A DNA stretch of 64,000 nt, from the NCBI GenBank assembly GCA_047967505.1, contig CM106538.1; one strand, written 5' to 3'. Numbering within the stretch: position 1 is the first letter of the stretch; each line of letters begins with the position of its first letter. Below, in pieces: positions 33,601 to 45,906 of the stretch. The notes below the pieces were generated by a model that saw only the letters and a list, made by a program, of their open reading frames with translations, did no database searches and was not told the origin of the DNA. The DNA is from Dipteris shenzhenensis (taxonomy: Eukaryota > Polypodiophyta > Polypodiopsida > Gleicheniales). The translations under genes and the position numbers were made by a program.

Positions 33601-34740
33601 CCGAGTCTGATGCAACTCGGATTCTTTACTAGGTTCATTAGCTTCTATAGGAGGTTTGTGAAGGATTTTTCGAAAATTATGGCACCTCTTTATGAGCTTA
33701 CTAGGGAAAAGTTCCAAGTTTCATTGGTGTGAGGAGTTTATAGTATCCTTCCATGCTCTTAAACAATGAGCAACCATGATAGTAGCATAAGGTGGCCTAG
33801 GTGGGATGTAATCTTTCATGTTCATATTGATGCATCGAGGTATGCCATTGGTATCACCTTGGCACAACCAAATGGTAGGATGTATTACCTAGTTTATTAT
33901 GCTAGCAGACTCATGACCCCAGTTGAGTGCAACTATAATACTACCAAGTGAGAAACTCTTGGATGGTTTATAGTGTCCATAAAATTTGATGCTATTTCCT
34001 TGGTAATCCTTTTGTTTTCTATGTTGATCACCAAGATTTGTTGTATTTGATTAACAAAGCAGTCATCCAGGGATGATTGATGCATTGGATGTTATTATTA
34101 TAGGAATTCACTTTTAAGCTCATCCACAAACTAGGCAGGTCACATGCAGGAGCAAATTGTCTCTCATGGTTGCCGGCTCTCGGACCCCACTCAAGTTGTC
34201 ACTATTGAGATTTCAAATCCTCAGTTATTTGCAATTGATATTTTTAAATCCAACTATGATAAGATGCTCTAGCACCTATTGTTGCAGGCCACATGTGTTA
34301 AAAATATGTCCTGAGATGAGAACGGACAACTTGCCTTCAAAGCTTGGAAATATATCTTAATCGAAGTCCAACACTATCACCAAGGAGGTCTTACACAAAT
34401 ATGCTCTTCCTCAAGAATGAGCAATCATGATTGATGAGGCATAGGCTAGGCTAACTAGAGGACATTTTAGTGGAGAACTCATAGATTGGAAAGAGCCAAA
34501 AGTAGGATTGTGGTGGAACGCCCTGTTGCATGGAATGTGATGTATGTCAAAGAACAGGTTGCTTATTGCCACAACATTACATACCCCTTCAACCAAATTA
34601 GCCTTGGGGGGGAGCTTTCTAGTGTTGGGGGTTGGATTTTATGGGTTGGTATAAAAATTTGGCCTAGTATACACAAAAGAAGTACATCCTAGTTTCCATA
34701 GATTATACCATAAAGTGGCCAAAAGCCAAGGCACCATGGG
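33601..34740 (+). pseudogene. Ty3/Gypsy relic A: RT end, RNase H, integrase scrap
   Basis: At 33625-33710 the plus strand encodes FISFYRRFVKDFSKIMAPLY, the region just after RT in Ty3/Gypsy elements. RNase H follows at about 33800-33950 (VHIDASRYAIGITLAQPNG, then YYASRLMTPVECNY). At 34683-34733 an integrase scrap reads LVSIDYTIKWPKAK. Stops and frameshifts lie between them, and most of the integrase is missing. It abuts relic B, which starts with protease sequence at 34765, so these are two different copies. Confidence 0.75.
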
Positions 34741-34750
34741 ATAACTTGTC

Positions 34751-37700
34751 TTGTATCACATCATGCTCATCTATATGACTACATTATTGCACGAAAAAGA
34801 ACATAGTGTCTTATTTGATGATGGGAGCACCCATGTTTTCATTTTGCAACGTTTAGTTAAAAAGTTAGGGCTCCCAACCATCAAAACAAAATATAAAGTC
34901 AAATCAGCTTTTCAAGGATTGAATTATAATTGTTTGCAAATGGTTAAGGATCTTGAGGTGACTTTAGGGCCATTAGTTGAGAGCCGTGATTTCTTAGTCG
35001 CTCCTTTGCAAGAGCAAGATCTCATTCTAGGGATGCCCTAGCGCATTGATCATAATGCCAAACCTGATTATCTTGAACGCACCATTACTGTGACTCAAGG
35101 CACTGAGACTATGACTCTAGAATGCGACAAGAATCTTCCCTCTTGGCCTATATTGTCACATACCCAAGCTAAAAGAGCTTTGCGCAAACGTGAGAAGACA
35201 TATTTGGTTATGGTCAATAAGATTGAGGCTAGTCCTGAGACTAAGAAAACTAAGCCAGAGCCTCTGGATCCTTTTCTAACTACCTATGACGACTGCTTTA
35301 TGGAAGACTTACCCCCTGGCCTACCTCAATCTAGACCCGAGGATCATAAGATTGACCTTATTCCAGGTAGCGCACCACCGCGTAAACCACCATATAGACA
35401 CAATCCTACTGAGCAATAAGAGATTCAATTCAAAATAGAAGATCTTTTGGCTAGAGGCCTAATTCGACCTAGTAGCTCACCATTTGGGGCACCTATTCTT
35501 CTTGTCAAGAAGAAAAATGGAACTTTTCAAATGTGCATCGATTATCGTGCCTTAAATAAAATCATAGTGAAAATTTGATACCCCATTCCGAGAGTTGATG
35601 ATCTACGCGACAAGTTGAAAGGATCCACAATCTTTAGCAAGATTGATCTTAAGTCAGGATATCATCAAGTGAGAGTGATCGAGCCCAATGTTTTCAAGAC
35701 TGCTTTTAGAACCCAAACTGGTCACTATGAATTTCTTGTTATGCCTTTTGGATTGACCAATGAACCTGCCACATTTAGTCATATGATGAATCGTATCTTC
35801 CTACCCTATCAAGACTTTGTGGTAGTTTTCTTTGATGATATCATGATTTATAGCAAGAGTCGAGAGGGACATGAGAAACACTTGGATCTTGTTTTCTCTC
35901 TCTTATGTGAGAACCAATTGTATGCCAACCCAGAGAAAAGTTCTTTTTTCCAGCCTGAAATTGAATATCTTGGACACATTGTTTCAGCTGAAGGCATTCG
36001 AGTACATCCCAAGAAGGTAGAAGTGATAGTAAATTGCTGGCCATAGCCTAAAGATATCCATGAGTTACGATCTTTTCTAGGTCTGTGTAGTTTCTATCGT
36101 AGATTTGTTAGAAAATTTGCACACAAGGCACATCCATTGACCGAACTACTGCGTAAGACTCGTGCTTTCTCTTGGGGTGAGCAGCACACTTTAGATTTTC
36201 AACGACTTAAGGGTGCAATGACGGACACACCAGTTTTGACCATGCCGGACTTTACAAGACCCTTCTTTGTCATGGTCACTGATGCTAGTGGATAGGGTTT
36301 TGGGGCTATGCTCATGCAAGATAACATCCAATTGCATTCGAGTCATGTAAATTAAAACTAGTAGAGCTAAAATCTTCCATGTATGATAAAGAATTAGCCG
36401 CTATGGTGCATGCCTTTAAACTGTGAAAACACTATCTTATGGGTTTTGAGTTACTCATTAAGACTGATCACCAGAGTCTTAGACATCTCCTTACTCAACC
36501 GGTAATTTCGGATCAGCACATTAAATGGGCTACCTTTATTGACAGTTTTAAACCGATGATCCAATATCAACTAGGCAAAGACAATGTAGTTGCCGATGCA
36601 CTGAGTCGTCAACCTAGCATAAATAATATCTCAGTCATCGAGGGAGACCCTTTCGAGCCTATGAAGGTAGACTATCCTATTGATCGAGACTTTTCAAAAA
36701 TTTGGCATAAGATTAAGCAAGCTAATAGCACCCCTATGGCCTCTTATTCCATTCATAATGACTATCGGTAATAGAAGAGGTACATCAGCCACCCTACATG
36801 GGACATAAAGGCGTCGCTGCTATGTATCACACTATAATTCAAGATTTTTTATGGCCTAAGCTTAAAGTTGATGTTGCAACTTTTGTTGCACAATGTCTTA
36901 TTTGTCAAAAAGTCAAGAGCTACAAGGGCAAATATCAAGGTTTACTTATGCCTTTACCAATTCCTGATGGCCCATGGGAGTAGATTTCTATGGACTTTAT
37001 TACTGGATTTCCTACGACTAGCTCAGCTTTTGATATGATTTGGACTATCATTGATAGATTTAGCAAGCAGGCTTACTTTATTCCTTGTAAGAAGACCTTG
37101 ACCGCAGTTCAGGCTGCTCATTTGTTCATCAAGCACATCTTTATACACCATGGCCTTCCAAAAGTAATCGTGTCAGACCGGGATAGTAAATTTTATAGTA
37201 ACTTTTGGACCGCACTCTTTGACAATCTTGGTACGAAGTTAGATTTTTCCACTGCTTTTCATCTTGAGTTTAGGCCAAATTGAGGTCACACAAAATACTA
37301 TTTGTGACATGTTACGTTCTTATGTGTTTGGTCAGCCAGGCCAATGGGACAAATTTATACACATATAACAATTTGCCTACAACAACACTAAGCACTCTGC
37401 TATAGGCAAATCTCCATTCCAAATTGTCTATGGAAAGACCATTACTACTCCATTGACCCACCTTAAGCACCAAGTAGAGGCTACTGATCGATTTACTAAA
37501 GATTTCTCTAGCATTTTGGCTACTATAAAAAAGAATATCGAGCATGCTCAAGCTGTGTATATTGCACGTGCAAACAAGGGTAGAAAGAAACTTATATTTG
37601 CTAAAGGCGACCTAGTCATGTTATGTATTGAGAAGCGTAGACTTAAGAGTATTGAGACACAATTAAGTTTGCCCCTAAATCCTATGGTCCCTTTAAAGTT

Positions 37701-38090
37701 TTGGAGTGCATTAATGACAATGCCTATCGGCTTGAATTACCACCCGATTGGAAAATTCATAATTCTTTTCATATGCACCTCCTGAAACCTTTCCATGGAG
37801 ACCCACCAGTTCGACCTATTTTTGACGATGCACCGTTGCTTCAAGGAGAGACCTAGCTCTTAGAGCCAGACCAGATCATTGATCAACAAATCACTCAAAT
37901 GAGACATGGAAACTTGTATCCAATTTATCTTCTTACATTTAAGAACCACCCGGTTGAGGATGCTAAGTGGATGCCCGAGCGATATTTTCGCCAATACCCT
38001 GATTTATTGACTACTTTTTTGTCATGCAATCGAGGGCAATTGCGATTTCAAGCAAGAGGGATATTACGAGAATTAGAATTATCCCATTAA
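34751..38090 (+). pseudogene. Ty3/Gypsy relic B: protease, RT, RNase H, integrase, chromodomain-like end
   Basis: Collinear pol of a chromovirus. Protease at about 34815-35040 (FDDGSTHVFI, LGMP); linker ending LPQSRPEDHKIDLIPG; RT at 35430-36040 with [35 protein letters not shown] and the catalytic FFDD box; RNase H to 36620 (GKDNVVADALSRQ); H2C2 knuckle and integrase from 36800 (CLICQKVK, IDRFSKQA, VSDRDSKF); then a C-terminal end (MRHGNLYPIYLL, VEDAKWMPERYF) like a chromodomain. Nonsense codons occur at 35040, 35417, near 35577, near 36044 and 36294, and a frameshift near 37280, so it is dead. Gag and clear LTRs were not found. Confidence 0.85.
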
Positions 38091-38125
38091 TTTAATCCTT
38101 TAGTATTTAGTTTAGTGAGATCCAA

Positions 38126-38360
38126 CATTTTTATCGCGCAGCTGATGTATGTGTGCTCACTGTTCCGTAGTGATGCATGTGTGCCCCTACATGGCTGGAT
38201 ATACGGCTGTGGCTCTATGAGTGTGTAGCATTGTGTGCACCACTTACGCGATGACAGTATGTGTAGCATGTGTGCACCATTCGTATGATTTTATTCATGT
38301 GTAGCATCAGGTGCACCATGAGATGGTATGTGTCACATGTGTGCACCATTCATCTGTGAT
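38126..38360. repeat. GTGTAGCATGTGTGCACCA minisatellite
   Basis: Variants of GTGTAGCATGTGTGCACCAT recur about every 35-50 bp (38221, 38260, 38297, 38330). It follows the Gypsy pol and could be 3' untranslated or LTR sequence of that element. Confidence 0.65.
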
Positions 38361-39070
38361 TTATTGATTTTGTGTTGCTATAATACTGAAAGGTTGATTG
38401 ATTGTGGTGATTAACTCCAAGGTTATATTATGCTTGAAATATTTCATTACTATTGATTCCGTGAATCTAGGGGAAGAGTAATTGATCGGGCGATGGCATC
38501 TGGCAAGCATGATCCGCCATATTTTGGGTGCAACTCTGGTGATGCAGGGATGAATAAGGCTTATGCCTAATTTTTGATATTACAAAAGCTTATGTACATA
38601 TTTGAATTTTGGAATATTAGTGACTTGGCTAAGTGTATAAACTAAAGTTAGAAAAAGCTTTATTTTTAGAAAAAGCCAGCTATTCTAGAAAGTGGATGGG
38701 CTTTTTGTAAAAGGGTGAATGGAGGAAAGCATAGGGGCTTTTGTATGATTTTTGCTCGGAAGCTTTTTGGGAAATATACATAAATACATAGGAGGTGGAA
38801 GGAGAGCACCACTCCTATGGGGGGAGATTGTACCCAGCACGCTTGTTCTGTCTCTTTTGTTTTGTGAGTTTTGAGAGTTTGTGCGTATTTTTGAAGAGTG
38901 TTGCTGTGTTTTTCAAGGATTTGCAGGTTCCATGAGCATTTCCCGTCGCATTGCTTGTTCCCCCATCTTTATGGTTACTTCCACATTTGCAAATGACTTG
39001 TATAGATGACGCTTGATTTCCCATCATAATTGACCATTAGTATGATTTTGAGTGCCAAGATACGCAAGGA
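38361..39070. other. Possible Gypsy LTR region, not resolved
   Basis: A purine run, GGGGGGAGAT, at 38819-38828 followed by TGTACCCAGCACGC could be a polypurine tract and LTR start, but no second LTR copy was found. No gene is seen. Confidence 0.3.
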
Positions 39071-39654
39071 GTGCAAGAGAGGTCATCTTTTGACACAAGC
39101 GGCTCTGCAAACATTGGGCATCTAGCACACAATAAGCATCAGGCTATTATCGGTCAACTAAGGGGTGAGGGGAAAAAGACCATTAACAATTTATCATCCC
39201 TAGAATCCTTTTTAAAAACATCCTTTCAACGCCCGCAGCAACGGGGTATACGGTTTTCGATGAGCTCGAGTTGATTAAAATGAAAGGGCAAGTAGCCAAT
39301 CATGATGTGATTGTGTTGTTTGACTCAGCATCAATGCACAATGTGATTAACTCGAAGCTTATTAAGAGGCTCAAGTTGAAAACTAGTTTGTCTGACTATG
39401 CTTATACGGTCAGGATGGCGGACGGAAGTTCAACTGAAGTATGGGACCAAAGGGTTACCCAGTTGGAACTTCGAATTCAAGACTATGTTGAGAAGCTGGA
39501 CTTTGAGTTGACCAGGCTTGCTCACGCAGATATAGCCCTAGGCATGGCTTGGCATTTTTGGAAAAATCCAGCCATTGATTGGAAAAAGCATATTTACCAG
39601 TTCAAGATGAACGGGATAGAATATGTTTTGCGAGGTGAAAAGGATTTACCTTGA
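39071..39654 (+). pseudogene. Ty3/Gypsy relic C: gag-protease junction
   Basis: The frame at 39271-39654 is a retropepsin-like domain: VLFDSASMHNVINSKLIKRL, where DSG has become DSA, then YTVRMADGS and ALGMAWH in place of the usual LGMPWL. A preceding frame (39071-39274) shows the end of a gag-like region. No RT follows. It is the third protease relic in the window. Confidence 0.7.
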
Positions 39655-39960
39655 GGACCATTGATTTCAGCCATGGAAATTCGGAAGACTCCGAAAGAGT
39701 TTCTGTGTCCATTCCTTGTAAAGGTGAAAGGCCTTTGCTTCCTTTAATAAATTAAGATGATAAGATTAAGAACTGATGAAGGACTTTCTCAAGAAGTTTG
39801 CAACTATTTAAGGGATCCCTTTGTCCAATTAATTATAAAAGACATAAAAGATAACGCTTGAGGTCAAATATAAGTAAGGCATTAAGAGGTATTGGCTCTT
39901 TTAAAGTTTTTGATGACAATAAGTTGAGCTATTGATATTATAACATGGAATTGTTCTTCC
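39655..39960. other. Interval without a supported gene
   Basis: AT-rich sequence after the protease relic; nothing recognised. Confidence 0.35.
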
Positions 39961-40550
39961 TTTTTGATTTGGTGTCTATACGACAATGCCTTAAAGTTTC
40001 TAAAATATTCATATGCATGGCATGCAAGGGAAGTAAAAGGATTGAAAGACTAAAAGCATGGTTTGGTCCTTACCACAAGATAGCACCTAAGGGCAGGGCC
40101 CCAATTCGGTGCTTTTCATGTAGACAAATGTTTGAGGCTTTTCTTGACTGCACAATGTCTCTTTAGTCCCGTACATTAACTTAGCAAGTTCATTTTAAGA
40201 TTAGATCCAATGATACCTAGGCTAGTTGAGTCATTGAATCTTAGAAGAAATAGATTTGGTGTCTATACGACAATGCCTTAAAGTTTCTAAAATATCCATA
40301 TGCATGGCATGCAAGGGAAGTAAAAGGATTGAAAGACTAAAAACATGGTTTGGTCCTTACCACAAGAGAGCACCTAGGGACAAGGCCCCAATTTGGTGCT
40401 TTCATGTAGACTCCATGTAGACAAATGTTTGAAGCTTTTCTCAAGTGCACAATGTCTCTTTAGTCCCGTACATTAACTTAGCAAGTGCATTTTAAGATTA
40501 GATCCAATGATACCTAGGCTAGCTGAGTCATTTGAATCTTATAAGCAATA
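39961..40550. repeat. Tandem duplication, 287-bp unit x2
   Basis: The unit starting GATTTGGTGTCTATACGACA at 39966 recurs at 40253 with few substitutions and a duplicated ACTCCATGTAG insertion near 40408. Both end AGCTGAGTCATTGAATC or its close variant. The 73-codon frame here is spurious. Confidence 0.88.
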
Positions 40551-40569
40551 GATACGGCATGCTGACATT

Positions 40570-40611
40570 TCATGGGGGTAAATGAAAGAATAATTCATAG
40601 TTGGGGAAGTA

Positions 40612-40642
<31 letters not shown>

Positions 40643-40697
40643 AAAGAAATAAGTGTTTGTGTGTGTGAGATACATTTACTAATCAAATTTGTGTGTG
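40570..40697. repeat. GT microsatellite segment, copy 1
   Basis: GTAAATGAAAGAATAATTCA, then GTATACATGTGTGTG with a 24-base GT run, then AAGAAATAAGTGTTTGTGTG. The same segment with a shorter GT run lies at 41541-41645. Confidence 0.85.
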
Positions 40698-40731
40698 TGT
40701 GCATGGCCCACCCCCAACCCAAAGGGTAAGA

Positions 40732-40777
40732 CCACATGGTGGGGAGTAAGCCCACCATGTGGAACTTACTCCCCACC
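40732..40777. other. Two overlapping perfect hairpins
   Basis: Hairpin 1 pairs CCACATGGTGGG (40732-40743) with CCCACCATGTGG (40751-40762), loop 7. Hairpin 2 pairs GGTGGGGAGTAAG (40738-40750) with CTTACTCCCCACC (40765-40777), loop 14. They share bases 40738-40743, so only one can form at a time. No element boundary is identified next to them. Confidence 0.8.
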
Positions 40778-41218
40778 TACTGAACAATAAGTGAATTAAC
40801 GTGGATCTATATGATAAGTGTCAAAATGCAAAAATGATGCCAACAGTAAATGTGTAAACCACTTCTGCAAAATAGATATAAAAGTTAGTAAAAGATAAGG
40901 CAGATCACAAAATGACTAGGGATTATCCATGCTAAATAATTATCCAGTGGATGTGAATTAACTGTATGGCATGAGCCCGACCAAAGGCTAGTTGGGAAAT
41001 CAAAGTGTGTGTTTAGATTAAAAAGTCCCATTAATAATCGAGCCATATAATTAATTCCATCAATTGGATAAAAAGTAAAAAAAAACATATAAGGAAGAAA
41101 TGTTTGAGACATCTAAGTTGAAAAATGCAACAACTAGAGTTTGCAAAATTTCGATCAAAATTAAGATTTTTTAACAATATTGAGTTTGATAAACATAATA
41201 TTGGAAGAAGATGTCAAA

Positions 41219-41515
41219 TCCTCAGGTAGTCCAGGTTCCAAGGTCGGGGTCCACTTACCTGCCACCATCCAAACAAAATAGGTGTTAGAAAATCATAGTT
41301 ACGTTTGGGCATATAGGTAATGCCTGTTTTCTCCGGCTTCTTATTGCTTCACCTAGGAATATAGACAACCATATGGATTCTTAAATAATTAAAAAAAAAT
41401 TTAAGCCACAAGTGAAGTTTAAGTCTCAAGTGGAGAAGGAGCGAATGAGTGCATGGGTTGAGATGAGATTAGAGGAGGTATGGGACGATTAGTGGGCTTG
41501 GTGTGTGGGGTGGTT
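41219..41515 (-). repeat. Dispersed ~300-bp repeat, copy 2 (inverted)
   Basis: Reverse complement of 24441-24742; see that copy for landmarks. Matching sequence ends near CCTCAGGTAGTCCAGG on the left and GTGGGGTGGTTA on the right. Confidence 0.75.
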
Positions 41516-41540
41516 AAAAACAGAGTGTAAAGGGGAGATT

Positions 41541-41645
41541 TCATGGGTGTAAATGAAAGAATAATTCATAGTTGGGAAGTATACATGTGTGTGTGTGTAA
41601 AGAAATAAGTGTTTGTGTGTGTGAGATACATTACTAATCAAATTT
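41541..41645. repeat. GT microsatellite segment, copy 2
   Basis: Near-identical to 40570-40697 except for a shorter GT run. Confidence 0.85.
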
Positions 41646-41923
41646 ATGTAACATTTAGGACCTCCACAAGCAAACAAAAACCTTGAACCCTAAACACATT
41701 GGAAGCCCTTAAACTATTACTAACCCACACTTGAACCTCATACTAACCACAATTTGCATGGTCAAATTGACCAAATGAACTAACTTTAGAACTATAGACC
41801 TAATTCACCCTCTCTCTCGCTCTCTCCTATTCACCCTCCCGAATTCAAAAATCTATATAGATAAAAAAAACAGAATCTTTGTGTCAGATCAATTGCATCA
41901 CACTCCTAATTTTTGAGAGAAAA

Positions 41924-42087
41924 TTATCGTAGGCTCAGATTGGGAGGTTGATAGAGGGAGGCGAGAGAGGTAGAGGGACCTCCATGCTCCTTCTCGATCA
42001 CCTTACCCTCCAACCCTCGATTTAGCCTCGCTCTCCCCTCTCTTTCTCTCTCCCTTCCCTCTCCCTCCCTTCCCTCTCCCTCTCCCA
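41924..42087. repeat. Polypyrimidine/polypurine tract
   Basis: CTCTCCCTCCC-type sequence, with GA-rich sequence at its left end. Not coding. Confidence 0.7.
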
Positions 42088-42089
42088 CT

Positions 42090-42158
42090 GAGTTTAATTT
42101 AACGATTCGGTACCGAAGAGGAAAAGACAATAAGGTTGCTGATGCGTTGTCTCGCATT
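42090..42158 (+). pseudogene. Isolated 23-codon Ty3/Gypsy RNase H fragment
   Basis: Plus-strand codons read RYRRGKDNKVADALSRI, the conserved C-terminal RNase H block of Ty3/Gypsy pol. It starts abruptly after a CT tract and ends in another CT-rich stretch, with no other pol sequence around it. It is either captured filler DNA or the last remnant of a deleted element. Confidence 0.75.
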
Positions 42159-43568
42159 ACAGACTCTTCTCTCTCCCCCTCTATCCCTTCCTTCTACCTC
42201 TGCCTCCCCCTTCCCATATACTGGATCCCTTCTTTGTATCGTGCACGGGGTGGTGCAAAACAATCTAGAACGGGGACACGTGGCAAAACATCGACATACG
42301 AATCAACCTTACCTTAATTTTTGTCCCTTTTATACCACTCCCCCCCGCATGCGAGACTTCCATGGATTTTTATTGTAGGCAGCATAAAGGGAAGTTTTCC
42401 TTTTCTCAACTCTCATGAAACCACGTGTCACAATCTCCTCTGTCGTCGTTGATGTTCTGTAAACAAAATCATATGGACTTTAAGCTTTATTAGCAAGAAA
42501 ATTTTGAAGGAAAAATCATCTAGATTTTTCTCTTTATTTTAAGAAGAGAAATTTGCAGGAAGAAGTGGTATGTAGTTTCCTTGAGACCTTAGGTGTGCTC
42601 TAGTTCATCTGTCTAGTTGTAGCGTGCATGATGGCTTTTCATTTACAAGATCTGTAATGAGGAGGAACAATGTAATCAAGAGGTTTCCAATCTGTACCAA
42701 CCCCTATAGGGAGGAACAATTTTCGAACTCATTGGGATGCTTCTCTAGAGTTCATTGATTGTTGCAAAGATAATCGTCTCACCAGGCGTTGAAACAAACC
42801 CAATTGAGGGGGTATTTGTCCAAGTATCCAGATCCACAAAAATCAAAGTAGAGAAGTTGGAAAAAGATGTGGGCACTGAGCTTGTAAGGATGTTCCCCCA
42901 GAGCAATAATCCCCCTAGCGAATAGCAGAGGGCTGCAAGTCGCATTGTCACGCTTTCATTCTTGCGGACTGGTGAAAGAAAACAAGAAATAGGTTCCAAA
43001 TCTTACTAGGATGCTCCCATATTAACAGGAAATCCAAAGGAAGAATCAGCAGATATGCCCACCAATTCGATCTTGACATGAGTATAGTAACTTATACATG
43101 AAGAGTGACCAAGTCATTAAATTAGATCTTCTTCCCCGAGCTTCTACCTTGAAAGAAGCATTCTGGAGTGCCCACATTACTGCCAGCCCTGCGATCTCAC
43201 CGTAGATGATGATGGCCACATGAAGCTAATTTAATTGCACTATCAGATACAATCTTTCTTCCTCTAGAAGTAGTGATTAATAATGCTTCAAGGGATAAGA
43301 GCTTTTGTTACGCTTAAGAGTTTGGACGGCTGCACAGTCGGCGTAACTCTTATCAGTGAACCCCTTGGCCCTTAGAAGATTTGAATACAAAAAGAAGATG
43401 CAGGGAGTAGGCTGAGAGGAGACCCGGGTAGTGTGGGAGTGGCATTTGACACCTTGTCATGTACATACATTGGAGATGTTGGGGATGTTCCAAGAGTGGG
43501 GGATCGCTGGTACTCTCGCAGGAGCTAGCAGAGGCGGAGGGAACGGGGCAATGTTTAGGACTCTGGGC
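42159..43568. other. Interval without a supported gene
   Basis: Mixed composition. A minus frame at 42745-42999 contains a hydrophobic stretch (LCYSLGGLLLWGNIL) but no known domain, so an exon cannot be excluded. Confidence 0.35.
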
Positions 43569-43715
43569 CATTGGTATAAAATTTCCAAACGAAGAGAGTA
43601 TGCCGCAGAAAGTCCAAAGTATGCCCAAAGTAGAAAATTTCCAAAGTATGCCATTGGTAGAAAATTTCCAAACAACGAGAGTATGCCCTTCATGTGCTCG
43701 AGAAAGTCCAAAGTA
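43569..43715. repeat. Short irregular repeat (AAAATTTCCAAA, AGTCCAAAGTATG)
   Basis: AAAATTTCCAAA occurs at about 43578, 43634 and 43666, and GTCCAAAGTAT at 43611 and 43707, in a shuffled order. Frames through it show repeated FGNFLPMA-like words that come from this repeat. Confidence 0.6.
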
Positions 43716-45880
43716 TATATACTCCAGGAACAATTGATCTTGAGAGATTGATTAATAAGTTGTGGAAGAAAATTCAAACAAACACAATGCAAGTCTTGAT
43801 GATGTAGAAGTCCAAAGCCTCAGGATTGATCTAAGAGAGTAGATTCACAGAGATCAAATGCATATGTTTTAACTTGCACCTTTGCAGGTATGGATAATGG
43901 TTAATTGTTTGGTGCAAACAGAATTGGATGATCTGCAAGATAAGTTGCAACCTCTAACAACAAAGCAACATAAACATTGAAGCAACAGTTCAAAAAATGG
44001 AATTTGACACAAATGAAAACAACATGCTTAGTGAAACTATAATCCGGATCAAATCATTGAGGTAAAATTAGAGGCATCCAATTAGGCATTGAGCAGCACA
44101 ATGCTATTATTCAGCCTCAGAGCATTTGAATGTCCATCTAAAGTGATAGTTTATCCCATGTTTATTGTAATTGTTAGTGCCAAACCGTCTAAAACAGTTG
44201 CAAAAACTGATGAATTATAGTTTACAGCATGGAACTATCCAATCTAAGTGATGGAGTATAGACCTTCATAGAGCTACATTGAACTAGGAGATATATGCTT
44301 GTTGGCTAGAGGGCAGCATGGAGATGGTTGGAGATAGTAGCATTGAGATGGATGGATATGTGGCTCCAAAAAGAGTTTCTTCTGGCAAGGTGTTTAGTGA
44401 CAAATGTATCCTCCAAGTTTTTGTTTCGAATCCAATCACCCATCTACTAATTTATGTCTAAAGTATTGTGATAAAGGCTAGGTTTTACAAGCCCTCTGTC
44501 AAATTTGAATTTTAAGACCCTCAGGTGCTTTGCTTGTTTTCTATTTGTGAGTGAAGTTAGGATTGGAGTCATTAGGGAGATGTGGGATTTACGGCTAATA
44601 TAGAGAAACCGGGAATTGGCACTTGGATAACGAGCTAAATGCAACTAGCAATCACCATCTACTATCATCAAGAAAAGAGTCGTGGTGATTTTATCGGCAT
44701 TCAACTACGATTACGACTATTGACATTCATGTAATATGCCAGTATCTTATCCATTCACAAGACTTATTCTCAGCGCTAATATTCTGGTGTTAATATTCTC
44801 GGTGTACGGGAAGGGTCCATTCCCTCGGATTATAACTCTTTGGGGAAGGAAGCGTGCCGCCTCCGGTTATAATAATTATATATTATATATTATCATATAA
44901 ATATTTTCAATTGTTCGTCCATTCAAAATTGCTTGTTTTTAATATAATTCTTACAATATATTCTCTCTTTTGATGCATGTTCTCGAAGCTCAATGCAAGA
45001 TCAAAAGGTATCGACACCTTTATGCATATGATTGTAGTAAGTGTGACAATATTGTTTAGACTGCAATGAGAATCAATTATGAGATGTTGTGAGCGTCGCC
45101 TTATTCATGTATCTGTTGGGCTTCAACTCTCAAAATGCACAAACAATATGGCCAAGTCAATAATATATCACCACCCCTGACATTTGCAAGGAGGATTGGG
45201 ACCTAACGGACCCGATGTGGTGTCTCATGTCCACAGTTTTACTCATTTACTTTTTTCCTTTAAAAATTGATAAAATGCTAGGATTCTCAACGATGACGAA
45301 GGCGCAACCTAATTTGTATCATAGGGTACCTATTTAGCAACTCATTAACCAAGACATCCCTTAAGACCCTTCGAGGGCCAAAAACGTGAAGACGACTTCT
45401 TAGTGGGTACTAATGGGATTACAATTCACATTTAAGGTTATCTTACCACCACCAGCATCCAAACGAGTGTTCGCGAAGAACTTTTTTCTCCGTAGGTCAT
45501 AAAACCTACCACTGCATAATTTTATAGGTTTTTTCAAAACTTTATAGATTTTTACAGGTTTTCATAACTAAAACTCCTTGATTTTTACAATTTTTAAAAA
45601 CTGGAAAAAAAAAATTTACAGGTAAAAATGAAATCCATTGTATATAGTTTGCAGGTTCTCTGTGAAATTCCAAACTCTCTTGACTACTAAAATCCAGCTC
45701 GAAATGTGCAGTAACGCTTTGGAAAGTTTGCTTCCTTGAACATATGTAAGTATCGCAACTAAGGAGTAGAGTTCTTTCGGAAAGATTGGAGATTGTGCAC
45801 ACTCTGTATGTGTAACCGAGGTGCCGGCGACAATACGGAAGACGCTGAAGCGACAGCGGTTGCGTGGAGGAGCAGGTGCT
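43716..45880. other. Interval without a supported gene
   Basis: AT-rich sequence. Minus frames at 45542-45903 have no recognised domain. GC content rises after 45.8 kb, next to the possible exon at 45907. Confidence 0.35.
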
Positions 45881-45906
45881 CCTAGAAATTGCTGAAGGCT
45901 CATGGG

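Noticed and set aside
40605-40697. CRISPR-like alternating repeats
   Set aside because: Only GT microsatellite with unequal units; CRISPR arrays are not expected in plant nuclear DNA.
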